Assembly: GCA_030531085.1 (NCBI GenBank)
Contig: JAUNOM010000005.1
Location: forward strand, 56,472 to 120,471
Length of the DNA: 64,000 bases
Origin: Prevotellaceae bacterium
GTDB lineage: Bacteria > Bacteroidota > Bacteroidia > Bacteroidales > Bacteroidaceae
Direction of reading: 5' to 3'
The position numbers were made by a program, and so were the translations under genes. Below are positions 27,258 to 36,244 of this stretch, in pieces (the first letter of the stretch is position 1; every line of letters starts with the position of its first letter). Below the pieces are notes generated by a model, which worked only from the letters and a program-made list of their open reading frames with translations, did not search any database and was not told the DNA's origin.

Positions 27258-28499
27258 TTAGCCCCTTATCTGTCCACGGCCCTCTATCAGCCACTTGTAT
27301 GTGGTGATCTCTTCCAGTCCCATTGGGCCGCGTGGACCGAGTTTCTGGGTTGATATACCAATCTCCGCGCCCAGTCCGAACTGCGCACCGTCCGTGAAAC
27401 TGGTTGGTGCGTTGACGTATACGCAGGCAGCGTCAACCTGTTTCTGGAAGCTCTCGGCGGTGTCTTTGTTCTCTGTTACGATGCACTCGCTGTGTCCGGA
27501 GCCGTAGTTGGCAATGTGCTCGATGGCCTCGCCGGCAGTGTGCACGGTCTTTATCGCCATGGTATAGGCCATGAACTCTGTGCCAAAGGATTCCTTTGTG
27601 GCAGGTATCAGCAGCTCGGCAGGGTAATGTCCGGCAAGCGCTGTCATGGCTTCCGCGTCAGCATATATCTTTACGCTGGCCGCTTTCAGTGGCTCGCAGA
27701 CTACGGGCAGGTCATTCAGACGGTCAGAATGTACAATGAGGCAGTCAAGGGCGTTGCATACAGACACGCGTCTGGTCTTGGCGTTGTTCACAACACGTGT
27801 GGCTATCTCCGTGTCCGCATCCTTGTCCATGTATGTGTGCACCACTCCTGCGCCCGTCTCTATCACCGGTACCTTGGCATTGTCGCGCACAAAGTCTATC
27901 AGCCTGCGTCCGCCGCGCGGTATACACACATCGATGAAGCCTACGGCAGACAGCATCTCGGCTGTGGCCTCATGGGTGGCAGGCAGCAACTGTACCACTC
28001 CAGTGTCCACACCCTCTGCGGCCAGCACGCTGTGAATCATGTTTACTATGGCGATATTGGAGCATTCAGCGTCACGTCCGCCCTTAAGCACGCAGGCGTT
28101 GCCACTCTTGAAACAGAGAGAGAATACATCGAAGGCCACATTGGGGCGTGCCTCGAACACCATACCGATGACTCCGAACGGCACTGACACACGGCGCAGC
28201 TTCAGACCGTTGTCAAGTGTCCTCTGGTCAAGCACACGTCCTAACGGAGAAGGCAGCATAGTCACGTGCCGCATATCCGATGCTATGTCGGCAAGACGTT
28301 GCGGTGTGAGCTGAAGACGGTCATATAACGGGTTGTTCTTGTCCATACGTGCGAGGTCCATGGCATTGGCCTCAAGGATATCGGACTCATGTTGTGATAT
28401 GGCGTCAGCGACATTGCGGAGTATCTCGTCGCGTCTTGAGTCAGGAATCAGTGCAAGGGTGCGTGAAGCACTCTTTGCTATGGAAAATTGTTCTAACAT
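27258..28499 (-). CDS. proA: Gamma-glutamyl phosphate reductase
   Basis: 413 residues from the ATG at 28499; a longer frame exists to 28565 but it runs into the G/T palindrome, so [13 protein letters not shown] is preferred. It has [20 protein letters not shown], the [13 protein letters not shown] segment with the catalytic Cys, and [16 protein letters not shown] at the end. ProA reduces gamma-glutamyl phosphate to the semialdehyde with NADPH, the second step of proline synthesis. proB lies just upstream, separated only by the palindrome. Confidence 0.95.
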   Translation of the reverse strand: MLEQFSIAKSASRTLALIPDSRRDEILRNVADAISQHESDILEANAMDLARMDKNNPLYDRLQLTPQRLADIASDMRHVTMLPSPLGRVLDQRTLDNGLKLRRVSVPFGVIGMVFEARPNVAFDVFSLCFKSGNACVLKGGRDAECSNIAIVNMIHSVLAAEGVDTGVVQLLPATHEATAEMLSAVGFIDVCIPRGGRRLIDFVRDNAKVPVIETGAGVVHTYMDKDADTEIATRVVNNAKTRRVSVCNALDCLIVHSDRLNDLPVVCEPLKAASVKIYADAEAMTALAGHYPAELLIPATKESFGTEFMAYTMAIKTVHTAGEAIEHIANYGSGHSECIVTENKDTAESFQKQVDAACVYVNAPTSFTDGAQFGLGAEIGISTQKLGPRGPMGLEEITTYKWLIEGRGQIRG

Positions 28500-28502
28500 T
28501 TT

Positions 28503-28604
28503 TTGTTGTGGTTTTATGGTTTTTGGTTGTAGGTTATGGGTTATAAGAAAAGGTAAAGTTCTCAACCTAAAACCAAAAACCTATAACCCAAAACCTAAAA
28601 TCTG
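28503..28604. repeat. G/T-rich palindrome between proB and proA
   Basis: The left half (GGTTTTTGGTTGTAGG and similar) is partly complementary to the right half (CCTAAAACCAAAAACC and similar) around a centre near 28553. It is inside the arg/pro operon, where its hairpin could modulate proA expression relative to proB. Same style as the repeat at 6.3 kb. Confidence 0.75.
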
Positions 28605-28609
28605 TCCGT

Positions 28610-29677
28610 TTACATCATAGCCAGATAGTCATAGTGTACCAGCGGCTTCAGATCGTGCTTGCCTATCAGTGCCTTCGCCTCTTCAGAGCAGTATGCGCTG
28701 CGTCCCACCGCAATGCGGTCGTTCTCCGGAGTGACAATGTTCACGATGTCACCCTCCTCAAAGTCACCCTCAATGTCGGTCACACCGACAAAGAGAAGGC
28801 TTACGGCCTTGCCGGAGCACAGTGCCTTTACGGCAGGACTGTTGAGACGTACTATGCCTTTGGCAAAGCTCTCGCTGTGGGCTATCCACTTCTTTACGGT
28901 GGAAACGGCGTCAGGTCGTGGAGTGAACTCCGTGTGTAGCGTGTCCGATGGCGCGTCGAACAGGCGCAGAAGTATGTTGTCCCGCTTGCCGTTAGCTATG
29001 ATTACCTTTATCCCTTCGTCCGCAACCTTACGGGCAATGTTACACTTTGTTATCATGCCTCCGCGTCCGCAGCCGCTCTTTTCGGTCTGTATGTAGTCGC
29101 TAAGGTCACGGTCCGGCTCCACAACAGGTATCACAGACGCGTCCGGATCCTTAGGTGAGCCGTTGTAAATGCCGTCAATGTTCGACAGGATTATCAGCTC
29201 ATCGGCATCCAGCATGGCGGCTATGAGACCGGAGAGCTCATCATTGTCGGTGAACATCAGTTCCGTAACGGACACGGTGTCGTTCTCGTTTACGATGGGA
29301 ATGACACCGTTCTGCAGCATCACCTGCATACAGGCGCGCTGGTTCAGGTACTCACGCCGCGTGGCGAAGTTCTCCTTCATCGTCAGCACCTGGCCCACAT
29401 GGAGGCCGTATTCGCGGAACAGGTCATAATAATGGTTTATAAGTTTGGCCTGGCCCAGAGCCGAGAACAGCTGCCGTTGCTGCACGCTGTCAAGCTGTCT
29501 GTCCGTGGATAGCAGCGCTCTTCCTGCCGCCACGGCTCCTGATGATACCATTATCACCTCCACACCGCGGCCGCGCAGCTCTGCAATCTGGTCCACCAGA
29601 TGTGACATTCTCGTCAGGTCGAGCCTGCCGTCGGTACGGGTCAGCACGTTAGAGCCTATCTTTATTACTATGCGCAT
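28610..29677 (-). CDS. proB: Glutamate 5-kinase
   Basis: 355 residues. An amino-acid-kinase domain opens VIKIGSNVLT and continues VSSGAVAAG and IPIVNENDTVS, then DADELIILSNIDG. A C-terminal PUA domain follows from about residue 275 (GIVRLNSPAVKAL to VGRSAYCSEEAKALIG). It phosphorylates glutamate to gamma-glutamyl phosphate, the feedback-controlled first step of proline synthesis. It sits between proC and proA. The length and PUA domain match the E. coli type. Confidence 0.95.
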   Translation of the reverse strand: MRIVIKIGSNVLTRTDGRLDLTRMSHLVDQIAELRGRGVEVIMVSSGAVAAGRALLSTDRQLDSVQQRQLFSALGQAKLINHYYDLFREYGLHVGQVLTMKENFATRREYLNQRACMQVMLQNGVIPIVNENDTVSVTELMFTDNDELSGLIAAMLDADELIILSNIDGIYNGSPKDPDASVIPVVEPDRDLSDYIQTEKSGCGRGGMITKCNIARKVADEGIKVIIANGKRDNILLRLFDAPSDTLHTEFTPRPDAVSTVKKWIAHSESFAKGIVRLNSPAVKALCSGKAVSLLFVGVTDIEGDFEEGDIVNIVTPENDRIAVGRSAYCSEEAKALIGKHDLKPLVHYDYLAMM

Positions 29678-29709
29678 CTACTGAATGTTTGTCTTTATGA
29701 ATATGAAAT

Positions 29710-29745
29710 GTGAGAGGTGGGAGGCGTATCCTCCTCACCTCTCAC
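29710..29745 (-). promoter_or_regulatory. Intercistronic hairpin between proC and proB
   Basis: A 10-bp stem GTGAGAGGTG/CACCTCTCAC plus 5 further pairs with one bulge gives a very stable hairpin. No U-run follows in the direction of transcription, so it is more likely an mRNA-stabilising or attenuating element than a terminator. Confidence 0.5.
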
Positions 29746-29768
29746 ACTGTTTGCCACTGCAGGCTGTC

Positions 29769-30548
29769 TTATTTCGCGCCGGCTTTCAGGCCGCGTATCA
29801 CTGAACTTGTAAATCCTGCGTGCTCCATCTCGTTCAGTCCCTTGATGGTTACACCGCCCGGGGTGGTGACAAGGTCAATGGCTGCCTCGGGATGCATACC
29901 ACTTGCCTGTAGCAATTCAACCGCCCCCTTCATGGTCTGCATCACAATCTCCTGCGCATCGTGAGCCTTGAAGCCCAGTTCCACGCCACCCTCGCTGCTG
30001 GCACGTATGTAACGCATGGCGTATGCTATGCCGCAGGAGGCGAGTGTGGTGCCCGCGCCGAGCAGATTCTCTGTAGTTATGATGGTGCGTCCCATGCTGT
30101 CGAACAGTGACTTCACCGTCTTCACACCGCTGTCGGAGGCGCTGATGTTCACAAGGAACGTCATGCTTGCCAGCTGTGCTATGGCGATGTTGGGGATGCA
30201 GAGCATCAGTTGCGGCCGGCTGCCGTCCTTATCCATCCACTCAAGGATGCTGCTGCTCTTCACACCTGCGGCTATCACCACGAGGGTCTGCCTGTCATAG
30301 TCCATCGACTCCTTTATTCCCGTAAGCACTTTCTCCACAAGCCATGGCTTGACGAATACCATAACGATGTCCGCACCCTTTACAGTCTGTGCGTTGTCGG
30401 TGGATGTCTCCGCTCCGGCCTCGGCGAAACGTGAGAGGTCGGCCATAGGGTCAGCGACCGAGATGCTTAGTGTCTGCACCGTCTGCTTTAAGAGACCTTC
30501 GACGGTTGCGCCGCCCATTGCTCCGGCACCTATTACTGCTATCTTCAT
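29769..30548 (-). CDS. proC: Pyrroline-5-carboxylate reductase
   Basis: 259 residues. The N-terminal Rossmann motif AVIGAGAMGGATVEGL binds NAD(P)H. The C-terminal dimer domain carries SCGIAYAMRYIRA and the signature DLVTTPGGVTIKGLNEME. It reduces pyrroline-5-carboxylate to proline, the last step of the pathway. It lies 42 bp after argD in the operon. Confidence 0.95.
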   Translation of the reverse strand: MKIAVIGAGAMGGATVEGLLKQTVQTLSISVADPMADLSRFAEAGAETSTDNAQTVKGADIVMVFVKPWLVEKVLTGIKESMDYDRQTLVVIAAGVKSSSILEWMDKDGSRPQLMLCIPNIAIAQLASMTFLVNISASDSGVKTVKSLFDSMGRTIITTENLLGAGTTLASCGIAYAMRYIRASSEGGVELGFKAHDAQEIVMQTMKGAVELLQASGMHPEAAIDLVTTPGGVTIKGLNEMEHAGFTSSVIRGLKAGAK

Positions 30549-30590
30549 CTTTGTGTTCTGTTTAGTGTTGTGTTCTGATGTCTGGCACTG

Positions 30591-31733
30591 TTAAATGCTT
30601 GCAAGTACCTTGGTGAGACGCTCCATGAAGTCGTCCACATCCGCCTTGGTGAGGCAGAGAGGTGGCAGTATTCTCAGCAGGTTAGTGCCCGCACAGCCCG
30701 TGAAACAGTGGTAGTCATAAACCAGTTTCCGGCGTATCTCAGCGTGAGGCACGTCAAACTCCACGCCTATCATCAGTCCGCGGCCACGCACATCTGTTAT
30801 GTGTGGCTGTGTCTTCTGTAGCTCCTTCAGCCGGCATACGAGGTAGTCACCGGTCTCAATGACATTCTGCAGCAGGTTCTCCTGCTCCATAATGTCGAGC
30901 ACTGCCAGTGCTGCCGTGCAGGCAAGGTGGTTGCCTCCGAATGTGGTACCGAGCTGTCCGTAGACGGGTTTGAACTCCGGAGAGATAAGGACACCGCCCA
31001 TCGGGAAGCCGTTGCCTATGCCTTTGGCCATGGTTATGATGTCAGGCTTGATGCCAAGCCACTGATGTGCAAAGAACTTACCGGAGCGTCCGTAGCCGCA
31101 CTGTATCTCATCACAGATGAGGAAGGTGCCGTTGCGCTTGCAGGCTGCCGCCAGTCCCTGTGCGAACTCGGCCGTAGCCATCTGTATTCCGCCCACGCCC
31201 TGAATACATTCCAGTATCACTGCGCAGACATCCCCTTTGTCAATCTCCGCCTCCCACGCTGCAAGGTCGTTCAAAGGAAGGAACGTTACGTGTCCGCAGT
31301 CGTTGATAGGAGCCACAATCTTGGGGTTGTTTGTTACCTCAACAGCCAGTGATGTACGGCCGTGGAATGCCTTGCTGGCTGACAGCACGCGCTTGCGGCC
31401 GTTGGTGAAAGAGGCGAGCTTCAGCGCGTTCTCGTTGGCTTCGGCGCCGGAGTTTATCAGGAATAACTGATAGTCCTCATATCCGCAGGCCTTGCCGAGG
31501 CGCTCTGCCAGCTCCACCTGTAGCTTGTTCTGTACGGAATTGCTGTAGAAACCGAGCTTGTTGAGCTGTTCGGTCATCTTCTCCACATAGTGTGGATGGC
31601 AGTGACCCACGCTTATTACAGCGTGACCGCCATATAGGTCCAGGTACTCCTGTCCATTGGAGTCCCATACCTTGCATCCCTTTCCCTTGACAATGTTCAC
31701 GTCAAACAGGGGATATACGTCAAATGTCTTCAT
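30591..31733 (-). CDS. argD: Acyl-ornithine aminotransferase
   Basis: 380 residues, class-III PLP aminotransferase. YGGHAVISVGHCHP is near the start, then NSGAEANENALKLA and FLICDEIQCGYGRSGKFFAHQ, and the PLP Lys lies in DIITMAKGIGNGFPMG. Within this operon it transfers an amino group to acyl-glutamate semialdehyde. In Bacteroidetes the acyl group may be succinyl instead of acetyl, which cannot be read here. It lies 20 bp after argC. Confidence 0.92.
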   Translation of the reverse strand: MKTFDVYPLFDVNIVKGKGCKVWDSNGQEYLDLYGGHAVISVGHCHPHYVEKMTEQLNKLGFYSNSVQNKLQVELAERLGKACGYEDYQLFLINSGAEANENALKLASFTNGRKRVLSASKAFHGRTSLAVEVTNNPKIVAPINDCGHVTFLPLNDLAAWEAEIDKGDVCAVILECIQGVGGIQMATAEFAQGLAAACKRNGTFLICDEIQCGYGRSGKFFAHQWLGIKPDIITMAKGIGNGFPMGGVLISPEFKPVYGQLGTTFGGNHLACTAALAVLDIMEQENLLQNVIETGDYLVCRLKELQKTQPHITDVRGRGLMIGVEFDVPHAEIRRKLVYDYHCFTGCAGTNLLRILPPLCLTKADVDDFMERLTKVLASI

Positions 31734-31753
31734 AACAGTCTTTGTTTTTTGTT

Positions 31754-32776
31754 TTAGAATGCTGATGCCTTGAGGCCCAGTCCGGCCTTCTCGTCTATGC
31801 CGAACATGATGTTCATGTTCTGCACAGCCTGTCCTACGGCGCCTTTCAGCAGGTTGTCAATCATTGATGTCACGACAATCTTGCGTCCGAAGACCTCCGC
31901 GTGCACCAGAGCCTTGTTGGTGTTGACTACCTGTTTCATGTCTGGAGCCTTCTCTGTGTAGTGTGTGAAGGCGGCATCCTTGTAATATTCCTTATATAAA
32001 GCGTCCACATCAGCCTTTGACATAGCTTCCTTCAGCCTGACAACCTCGGTGCAGAAGATGCCTCTTGCAAAGTCTCCGCGGTATGGTATGAAGTCAACAG
32101 TAATCTCGTTGTCTGCAACCTCGTAGCCGTCATTCAGCGTATCCACCACACGTGGAGCCCCTTCCGGACGCAGTTCGTTTAGAGTCTGCGTGATTTCGTG
32201 CAGGTGCTGGTGTGTGAACAGCTTGTATACGGAGAAGTTGTTGTTGCGCCATGAGAAGTGAGTTGTGGCTCCTGGCTTCTGTCCTGCGCCCGTAGAGCCC
32301 GTTATTGCGTTCACGGCTATGTCGTCAGTGAGCAGTCCTGCCTTAGCCAAAGGCAGCAGACCGAGCTGTATGCAGGTGGCGAAGCACCCCGGATTGGCCA
32401 GATGCTGGCAGGCGGCTATGGCCTCCCTGTGTGTCTCCGGCAGTCCATATACGTAGTCATGGTTGCCTGCGAGGCGGAAGTCCTGTGCGAGATCGATTAT
32501 CTTTACATTGTCAGGAATGGTGTGCTCCTTAAGGAAAGCCTCGCTTTTACCGTGCCCGAAGCAGAAGAATACCACATCAACGGCATCGAAAGGCATTTCA
32601 GATGTGAATGCAATGTCGGTGTCTCCAATGAGTCCCTCATGTACCTCGCATACCTTGTTGCCGGCGTTTGACTCGCTGTTTGCGAATACTATCTCGACGG
32701 AGGGATGGTTGACAAGCAGGCGGATCAGTTCTCCACCTGTGTAGCCTGCCGCTCCTAATATACCTACTCTTATCAT
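31754..32776 (-). CDS. argC: N-acyl-gamma-glutamyl-phosphate reductase
   Basis: 340 residues. It begins VGILGAAGYTGGELIRLL (NADP-binding) and has the catalytic Cys in ANPGCFATCIQLGLLPL and the TGSTGAGQKP loop. A C-terminal HVNTNKA-like stretch and NNLLKGA(V)GQAVQNMN follow. It reduces acyl-glutamyl phosphate in arginine synthesis. It is placed between argG and argD, with short gaps either side. Confidence 0.95.
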   Translation of the reverse strand: MIRVGILGAAGYTGGELIRLLVNHPSVEIVFANSESNAGNKVCEVHEGLIGDTDIAFTSEMPFDAVDVVFFCFGHGKSEAFLKEHTIPDNVKIIDLAQDFRLAGNHDYVYGLPETHREAIAACQHLANPGCFATCIQLGLLPLAKAGLLTDDIAVNAITGSTGAGQKPGATTHFSWRNNNFSVYKLFTHQHLHEITQTLNELRPEGAPRVVDTLNDGYEVADNEITVDFIPYRGDFARGIFCTEVVRLKEAMSKADVDALYKEYYKDAAFTHYTEKAPDMKQVVNTNKALVHAEVFGRKIVVTSMIDNLLKGAVGQAVQNMNIMFGIDEKAGLGLKASAF

Positions 32777-32811
32777 TATGCTATGTCGTTATTCTCTTTA
32801 TGCGGTATGAC

Positions 32812-34011
32812 TTATCTCTTCTCGTCGGGGTGAGCTAGATAGTATGCCCTGAGAGCTGTTGATGATACCTTGATGAAGCCTTTGGCATCCTCTGACGACC
32901 ATGCCTTGGCTGTCTCGCCATATTCGCCGAGCTTGTTCTTGACAAGGTCGTTCGGTGAGTCCACACCCACAGTCTGGAAACCGAGAGGGCGCAGCTCCAG
33001 CTCCACCTCACCGGTGACATTGCGCTGTGATGACGCAAGCATCGCCTCGATGTCCGCCATTACAGGCTCCAGATACTGTGACTCATGCAGGAACATTCCA
33101 TACCAGTTAGCCACCTGGTCCTTCCAGTACTGCTGCCACTTGGACAGTGTGTACTTCTCAAGGAAGCGGTGTGCGCCGATGATAAGCATTGGGGCAGCGG
33201 CCTCAAAGCCCACACGTCCCTTGATGCCGATGATTGTGTCGCCCACGTGACAGTCACGGCCTATGCCGTAAGCGGCGCCTATCTCCTCCACAGCCTGTAT
33301 GGCCTTGATTTTGTCGTCATAGCGCTTGCCGTTGACAGTGCACAGCTCTCCCTTCTCGAAACCGAGCTTCAGAGTCTCCGGACCCTCCTTTGTAGGATGC
33401 TTAAGATATGCAGATTCGGGCAGTCCCTGCTTGGAGTCGAGAATCTCTCCGCCACAGATTGATGTGCCCCAGATGCCTACGTTGTATGAATACTTCAGCT
33501 TTGTGAAGTCAGCAAAGAACCCGTGCGCGTTGAGATAGTCTATCTCTTCCTGACGTGACAGGTTGCCATCACGTGTAAGGGTGATGATCTCCACGCCCGG
33601 AGCCATTACAAGGAAAGTCATGTCAAAGCGTATCTGGTCGTTGCCGGCACCCGTTGAGCCGTGCGCAATGGCGTCGGCGCCAATCTCATTGGCGTAGCGC
33701 GCGATGGCGATAGCCTGGAAAATGCGCTCGGATGATACTGATATCGGATAGCAGTTGTTACGGAGCACATTGCCGTAGACCATGTATTTGAGTGACTTCT
33801 CATAGTACTCCTGCGTAACATCAAGTGTAACGTACTTTACTGCACCGAGTTTGTAGGCGTTCTCCTCATTAGTCTTGAGCTGCTCGGCTGAGAAACCGCC
33901 GGTATTGGCGCACGCTGCGTACACCTCATAACCGTCCTGTGCGAGTTTCATCACTGTGTAGGAGGTGTCAAGGCCTCCACTGAAAGCTACTACTACTTTT
34001 TTCTTTGTCAT
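32812..34011 (-). CDS. argG: Argininosuccinate synthase
   Basis: 399 residues. The N-type ATP pyrophosphatase loop AFSGGLDTSYTV opens the protein; HGSTGAGNDQIRF and a GIWGTSICGGEILD segment mark the citrulline/aspartate site. It condenses citrulline with aspartate at the cost of ATP. It lies 58 bp after the acetyltransferase gene and 35 bp before argC. argF, argH and argB are not in view. Confidence 0.94.
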   Translation of the reverse strand: MTKKKVVVAFSGGLDTSYTVMKLAQDGYEVYAACANTGGFSAEQLKTNEENAYKLGAVKYVTLDVTQEYYEKSLKYMVYGNVLRNNCYPISVSSERIFQAIAIARYANEIGADAIAHGSTGAGNDQIRFDMTFLVMAPGVEIITLTRDGNLSRQEEIDYLNAHGFFADFTKLKYSYNVGIWGTSICGGEILDSKQGLPESAYLKHPTKEGPETLKLGFEKGELCTVNGKRYDDKIKAIQAVEEIGAAYGIGRDCHVGDTIIGIKGRVGFEAAAPMLIIGAHRFLEKYTLSKWQQYWKDQVANWYGMFLHESQYLEPVMADIEAMLASSQRNVTGEVELELRPLGFQTVGVDSPNDLVKNKLGEYGETAKAWSSEDAKGFIKVSSTALRAYYLAHPDEKR

Positions 34012-34069
34012 AGTTGTATGATATTTATTTGTTCTTCTTTATGGATGTTGCTCCCTCTCCCTTATCTGA

Positions 34070-34681
34070 TTAGAATGGAATGCCTCTCCTTGTCAGTGTC
34101 TTTACCACGTCCTGGAACACCTCGGCAGGTGTAGGCTCCCCCTTGTGTGTCTCTGGATCGTACAGCATACCCGTGCAAATACAGAACTTACGCTGCTTCA
34201 TCTCCAGTATTGGGTGGTTGACACAGCCGCGGCATCCACGCCAGAAAGCCTCGTCATCAGTAAGCTGGTTGAAGGACACGGGCACGTATCCCAAGGCGGT
34301 ATTCATTTTCATCACGGCGTCTCCGGATGTCAGTGAGAATATTTTTGCGTGCGGCCACCTGACGCGTGCCAGCGTGAACGTGTAGTCCTTGATGCGCTTT
34401 GCGACGCCAAGGCCTTGGAAGTCGGGGTGTACTATGAGGCCTGAGGTGGTGACATACGCCTTGTTGCCCCATGTCTCGATGTAGCTGAAGCCTACAAAGC
34501 GGTCATTCTCGTCAAGGGCTATGACCGCCTTGCCCTCCTTCATCTTCGTAGCCACATACTCATGTGTGCGCTCCGCGATGCCTGTGCCTCGTCTTTTAGC
34601 CGCCTCACGTATGGTGTCGAGTATCTCGTCAACGTATTTCTCATGCTCGGCGTCGGCTACAAGAATTCTGATATCTTTCAT
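34070..34681 (-). CDS. GNAT-family N-acetyltransferase of the arginine operon
   Basis: 203 residues. A central GNAT fold has SGLIVHPDFQGLGVAKRIKD as the acyl-CoA loop (about residues 98-116). A Cys-rich C-terminal part (FWRGCRGCVN, KFCICTGMLYDP) is not standard GNAT. Position between argR and argG suggests that it acylates glutamate as the pathway's first step, replacing ArgA/ArgJ. Such a protein is commonly found at this place in Bacteroidetes arg operons. Assigned role is inferred. Confidence 0.82.
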   Translation of the reverse strand: MKDIRILVADAEHEKYVDEILDTIREAAKRRGTGIAERTHEYVATKMKEGKAVIALDENDRFVGFSYIETWGNKAYVTTSGLIVHPDFQGLGVAKRIKDYTFTLARVRWPHAKIFSLTSGDAVMKMNTALGYVPVSFNQLTDDEAFWRGCRGCVNHPILEMKQRKFCICTGMLYDPETHKGEPTPAEVFQDVVKTLTRRGIPF

Positions 34682-34732
34682 TTTATATTATTGTATTTGT
34701 TTTCCTTATATATAAATAATGTGTATCCTGTG

Positions 34733-35218
34733 TTACAGAACCATGTCCGGAATGACTGATGACAGCTGGTCCACCACGTCAACGTGTGTCGCCCCCTCGC
34801 GTATCACGATGAAAATGGTGTCGTCCCCCGCTATTGTTCCAAGTACGTCACGCAGGTTTGCGGAGTCAATGTTTGACGCAATGCTGCTGGCAAAGCCCGG
34901 CCGCGTGCGTATGACAGCCATGTTTCCAGAGAACTGAATGGACTGAAAGCCGGGTGCGGGCAGTATGTCAGCCGGTGTATGTGGCCGGTGTACCCTGCGG
35001 TAGGCTGTCTCATTGGGTATGGCATACACATACCTGCCCTCCGCATTGGCAGTCTTCACTATCTTCAGCAGCTTCATGTCGCGCGATAAAGTGGCCTGCG
35101 CTGTCTCTATGCCCTGACGTGCCAAGGCCCTGATTATTTCGTCCTGTGAACTCAATTCACTGGAGGTGACAATCAGTCTCAATGCCGCCAGCCTGTCATT
35201 CTTGGTTATCTTACGCAT
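34733..35218 (-). CDS. argR: Arginine repressor
   Basis: 161 residues. The winged helix covers 1-75 ([27 protein letters not shown]). The C-terminal oligomerisation/arginine-binding domain carries [16 protein letters not shown] and the [13 protein letters not shown] end. It is the first gene of the arg/pro operon and so probably controls itself and the operon in response to arginine. I found no clear pair of ARG boxes at the promoter. Confidence 0.94.
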   Translation of the reverse strand: MRKITKNDRLAALRLIVTSSELSSQDEIIRALARQGIETAQATLSRDMKLLKIVKTANAEGRYVYAIPNETAYRRVHRPHTPADILPAPGFQSIQFSGNMAVIRTRPGFASSIASNIDSANLRDVLGTIAGDDTIFIVIREGATHVDVVDQLSSVIPDMVL

Positions 35219-35242
35219 GGATAATTATTCAAAAGTAGACTG

Positions 35243-35274
35243 CAAAATTATAAATAAATATGTAGATATGCAAA
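35243..35274 (-). promoter_or_regulatory. Promoter of the arg/pro operon
   Basis: Leftward TTTG (35271-35274), 20 bases, TAATTTTG (35243-35250) matches the Bacteroidetes consensus and lies 25 bases before the argR ATG at 35218. Confidence 0.75.
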
Positions 35275-35356
35275 TATTATGCTATAAAATTTCTTTGTTC
35301 TGTGAATATTTTTCCAAAAACACACTGTTTTATCATTGCTGTTGAGGTGAAGACAA

Positions 35357-35394
35357 TAAAAAATCCCTGCGGGTATGGATAGTACCCACAGGGA
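35357..35394 (-). terminator. Terminator of tRNA-Pro
   Basis: The stem TCCCTG(c)GGGTA/TACCC(a)CAGGGA at 35364-35394 is followed leftward by six U. Confidence 0.85.
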
Positions 35395-35421
35395 AATGGC
35401 GTCTAAATTAGCAACTTCTTG

Positions 35422-35494
35422 TCGGGGTGACCAGACTCGAACTGGCGACCCCTACGTCCCGAACGTAGTGCGCTACCAACTGCGCTACACCCCG
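35422..35494 (-). tRNA. tRNA-Pro(CGG)
   Basis: A 73-nt cloverleaf. The acceptor CGGGGTG pairs with CACCCCG with discriminator A; the anticodon stem CTACG/CGTAG encloses TTCGGGA, giving anticodon CGG; the T-arm loop is TTCGAGT. CCA is not encoded. Confidence 0.95.
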
Positions 35495-35536
35495 ATGCCG
35501 TTAGACTGATTACGGCCTTGTTACCGAAATCGGATG

Positions 35537-35568
35537 CAAAGGTAGATAAAATATTTGAAATAAGCAAA
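35537..35568 (-). promoter_or_regulatory. Promoter of tRNA-Pro
   Basis: Leftward TTTG (35565-35568), 20 bases, TACCTTTG (35537-35544), 43 bases before the tRNA. The rest of the 423-bp space between the two tRNAs shows only this promoter and that of tRNA-Phe. Confidence 0.8.
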
Positions 35569-35816
35569 GGTTTTGAATAAAAAATAGCATATTTCACTAA
35601 TAACTTTATGCCGGAGGGGTTAAAACGACGGGATTGTCATACATATATTGCAATCTGATAATACAGAAGAAAGGTCGTAGGCACTCAATGTGTGGCTTAT
35701 GATGTACATTCTATAAAATTGTATTGTCAAAGCAATGTTCCCGTAACCTAAATGTCATATTTTGTAACTTATATAGAAGAAAACAGGCGTTAGAATGAAA
35801 AAACTCCCGTAAAAAT

Positions 35817-35847
35817 TTTGCCAGTTCGCAGAAAATGTCTACCTTTG
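35817..35847 (+). promoter_or_regulatory. Promoter of tRNA-Phe
   Basis: TTTG (35817-35820), 19 bases, TACCTTTG (35840-35847): a perfect match to the Bacteroidetes vegetative promoter. Confidence 0.82.
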
Positions 35848-35917
35848 CATCGCAATCAAGGGAAATGCACTAACATAGGGGTGTTAAAGGGCAGTGTATA
35901 GAACTTGTATTGCAAAT

Positions 35918-35990
35918 GGTGCCATAGCTCAGTTGGTAGAGCAAAGGACTGAAAATCCTTGTGTCCCCGGTTCGATTCCTGGTGGCACCA
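35918..35990 (+). tRNA. tRNA-Phe(GAA), probable integration site of the island
   Basis: 73 nt. The acceptor GGTGCCA pairs with TGGCACC, discriminator A; the anticodon stem AAGGA/TCCTT holds CTGAAAA (anticodon GAA); the T-loop is TTCGATT. CCA is not encoded. A rightward integrase gene begins 255 bp downstream and base composition falls from here on, so the 3' half of this tRNA is the likely attachment sequence. The matching right end is outside the window. Confidence 0.95.
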
Positions 35991-35998
35991 CTCGAAAA

Positions 35999-36027
35999 GG
36001 AAGTTGAGATAATCAGCTTCCTTTTTT
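35999..36027 (+). terminator. Terminator of tRNA-Phe
   Basis: The 9-bp stem GGAAGTTGA/TCAGCTTCC (one T-G pair), loop GATAA, is followed by six T. Confidence 0.85.
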
Positions 36028-36146
36028 GTTATATTGAATTTGTTGTTTTGTAGATTGTAAGTGGTTGATTTCATGTCAATTAAACATACATTCAACTAAC
36101 ATCAATTCTGTTATAACGAAAAATTCAAAAAAGGGAACGACCCGGT

Positions 36147-36170
36147 TGGTGTACATTGTGGTGTACATTG
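36147..36170. repeat. Two abutting 12-bp direct repeats upstream of the integrase
   Basis: TGGTGTACATTG occurs twice without a gap, 75 bp before the integrase ATG and about 160 bp from the tRNA end. This place and form suit arm-type binding sites of a tyrosine recombinase, or an operator of the integrase gene. Neither is shown. Confidence 0.6.
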
Positions 36171-36244
36171 GAAAAGTCACATCCGGTTACAACTATTGGT
36201 TCATCATTCTTCTATTCTTAAATGCAAAGCAAGAACAAAGAGTT

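Noticed and set aside
28500-28565. N-terminal extension of ProA to 28565
   Set aside because: It would translate the G/T palindrome. The homologous N-terminus begins at the ATG at 28499.
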